DNA of 5,982 nucleotides, from the NCBI RefSeq assembly GCF_031628175.1, contig NZ_JAVLVT010000024.1, positions 1 to 5,982 on the forward strand, in the 5' to 3' direction. A program made the position numbers and the translations under genes. The notes under the pieces were generated by a model. That model made no database searches, had not been told where the DNA came from, and saw only the letters and a list, made by a program, of their open reading frames with translations. Positions 5,463 through 5,982 of the stretch are shown here, in pieces. The number at the start of each line of letters is the position of its first letter. Within the stretch, counting starts at the first letter, position 1. This DNA comes from Lipingzhangella_A rawalii. GTDB lineage: Bacteria > Actinomycetota > Actinomycetes > Streptosporangiales > Streptosporangiaceae.

Positions 5463-5546
5463 TCAGATCAGTAACGTACTCCGCGCGGCGATCATCGCGG
5501 CGACTCTGTCAGCGTCATCGCAATCGGAGAGACGCATCGTGAACAC
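5463..5546 (-). CDS. Small ORF in the operon leader, 27 codons
   Basis: I do not recognise this peptide (begins MFTMRLSDCDDADR, ends STLLI). GTG 5546 is preceded by GAGAGGA (5559-5553) at a six-base spacing, a better ribosome binding site than many real genes have, and the start lies 23 bp after the stop of the frameshifted HTH gene. It carries one TTA codon (5474-5472), rare in such DNA, and has no tyrosine codon, so it is not an obvious tyrosine attenuator peptide. The -1 frame over 5508-5443 reads a more protein-like tail (AEYVTDLIQRWPR, then TGA), so this could instead be a short gene with its own frameshift. It may be a leader peptide, a small protein or a remnant. Confidence 0.35.
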   Translation of the reverse strand: MFTMRLSDCDDADRVAAMIAARSTLLI

Positions 5547-5569
5547 AGGTTGTCCTCTCACGGAGGTGC

Positions 5570-5793
5570 TCAGATATGAGTGGGTTGGTGCCAGCGGCAT
5601 TCGCAGTGGGTCCAGGGTTGTTCGCAGGTGGGGCAGGGTGGGTTGAGCCAGGTGTGGATCTCCTTTGCGTCGTAGCGGTGGGTGCCGCCGGGGTGCGGTA
5701 GGTGGTGAGGTATCCGGCGAGGCGCCAGCGGGTCACGGTCAGCGGGGCGACCCGGAACATGGCGGCGACTTCGGCGCGGGTGAGGAGGTGCAT
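5570..5793 (-). pseudogene. Small BldC/MerR-like helix-turn-helix protein broken by a one-base frameshift
   Basis: From ATG 5793 (AGGAG at 5807-5803, nine bases upstream) the frame reads a clear BldC/excisionase-type winged helix: LLTRAEVAAMFRVAPLTVTR, then WRLAGYLTTYRTP. At about 5689-5691 the expected GGTHRY wing of this family is lost, and the frame turns into Ala/Pro/Thr-rich shadow sequence ending at 5515. Stepping back one base restores GGTHRYDAKEIHTWL and continues to a TGA at 5570-5572. The restored product has 74 residues with a tail C54-x2-C57-x6-C64-x-C66, a possible metal site. The junction ACCCCGGCGG looks as if one C or G was lost. Possible causes are sequencing error, true decay or -1 frameshifting; the last is least likely, as no good slippery site is seen. 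If functional it would be a small DNA-binding regulator, perhaps of the neighbouring operon. Confidence 0.75.
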
Positions 5794-5840
5794 CGCCAGG
5801 GGCTCCTGTTCTACGGATCGAGGGAAGGGGAAGGACCCGC

Positions 5841-5876
5841 CCGGCCCGGTCGGGGAAGGACGCGGAACCGGGCCGG
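5841..5876. repeat. 10-bp perfect inverted repeat upstream of the HTH gene
   Basis: CCGGCCCGGT (5841-5850) and ACCGGGCCGG (5867-5876) are exact reverse complements with a 16-base interval, 48 bp upstream of the HTH start. It could be a terminator for a gene to the right or an operator; there is no T-run. Nothing else supportable was found between 5794 and the right edge. Confidence 0.4.
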
Positions 5877-5982
5877 ACGGGAGCCGGAGGGATCGGAAGG
5901 TTTGTGTGGGGGTGGTGTGGCCTGCCTCGGGCGCCTGGCGGGCGTGCGGGGTGCGCTTCACTACCCGAACGGGGTGCTGCGT

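Noticed and set aside
5377..5570. T-box riboswitch upstream of the synthetase
   Set aside because: No TGGN-containing antiterminator or specifier-loop arrangement was found, and the leader from the candidate promoter is only about 30 nt.
5515..5961. 148-residue reading of the HTH gene from 5961 to 5515
   Set aside because: Sequence before Met 5793 is low-complexity and a good ribosome binding site precedes 5793. Sequence after about 5689 is out of the HTH frame.
5958..5982. Possible end of a gene entering from the right edge (in-frame TAG then TGA at 5963-5958, minus strand)
   Set aside because: Only six codons are visible, too few to support a gene.

Overview
The window is high-GC DNA from an actinobacterium. 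It carries a DUF5753-type XRE regulator with DUF397 partner genes, a pairing that as far as I know is confined to filamentous and related Actinobacteria. A BldC/MerR-like small helix-turn-helix gene and strong G/C bias at third codon positions agree with this. The genus cannot be fixed from the sequence alone. No tRNA, rRNA, CRISPR array, transposase or integrase was recognised.

Layout, left to right. (1) 1-684, minus strand: the N-terminal part of an unrecognised protein with seven early cysteines and a long Pro/Ala/Gly-rich region; it runs off the left edge. (2) 685-906: a control region between divergent genes, with a GCAGGTCC direct repeat exactly 20 bp apart and several short inverted repeats. 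(3) 907-2162, plus strand: an XRE/DUF5753 regulator overlapping a DUF397 gene, then a second DUF397 gene. In the second, an amber codon stands where the family has a conserved Trp. (4) 2124-2318: a gap between convergent genes with a 14-bp perfect palindrome and two hairpins. (5) 2319-5376, minus strand: a tightly packed three-gene operon, transcribed as tyrosyl-tRNA synthetase-like protein, then HAD hydrolase, then zinc-dependent medium-chain dehydrogenase. The spacings are 8 nt and an ATGA overlap. (6) 5377-5982: the operon leader with a candidate promoter embedded in an inverted repeat, a 27-codon small ORF with a good ribosome binding site, and a small HTH gene broken by a one-base frameshift.

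How the parts may work together. The XRE/DUF5753 and DUF397 genes form a regulatory module of the kind linked to development and antibiotic production in Streptomyces. The synthetase belongs to the KMSKS/S4-domain TyrRS group (Thermus or TyrZ-like) but departs from it in the tyrosine pocket: the YxxxQxYD motif reads YxxxMxLD and GGTDQ reads GGLDQ. Its translational coupling to two metabolic enzymes makes an accessory role plausible, either in specialised metabolism or as an altered-specificity or resistance paralogue, rather than a housekeeping one. In-frame TTA leucine codons lie in the regulator (one), the dehydrogenase (two) and the small leader ORF (one), which hints at bldA-type control. 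These functional links are inference; no natural-product assembly enzyme is visible in the window.
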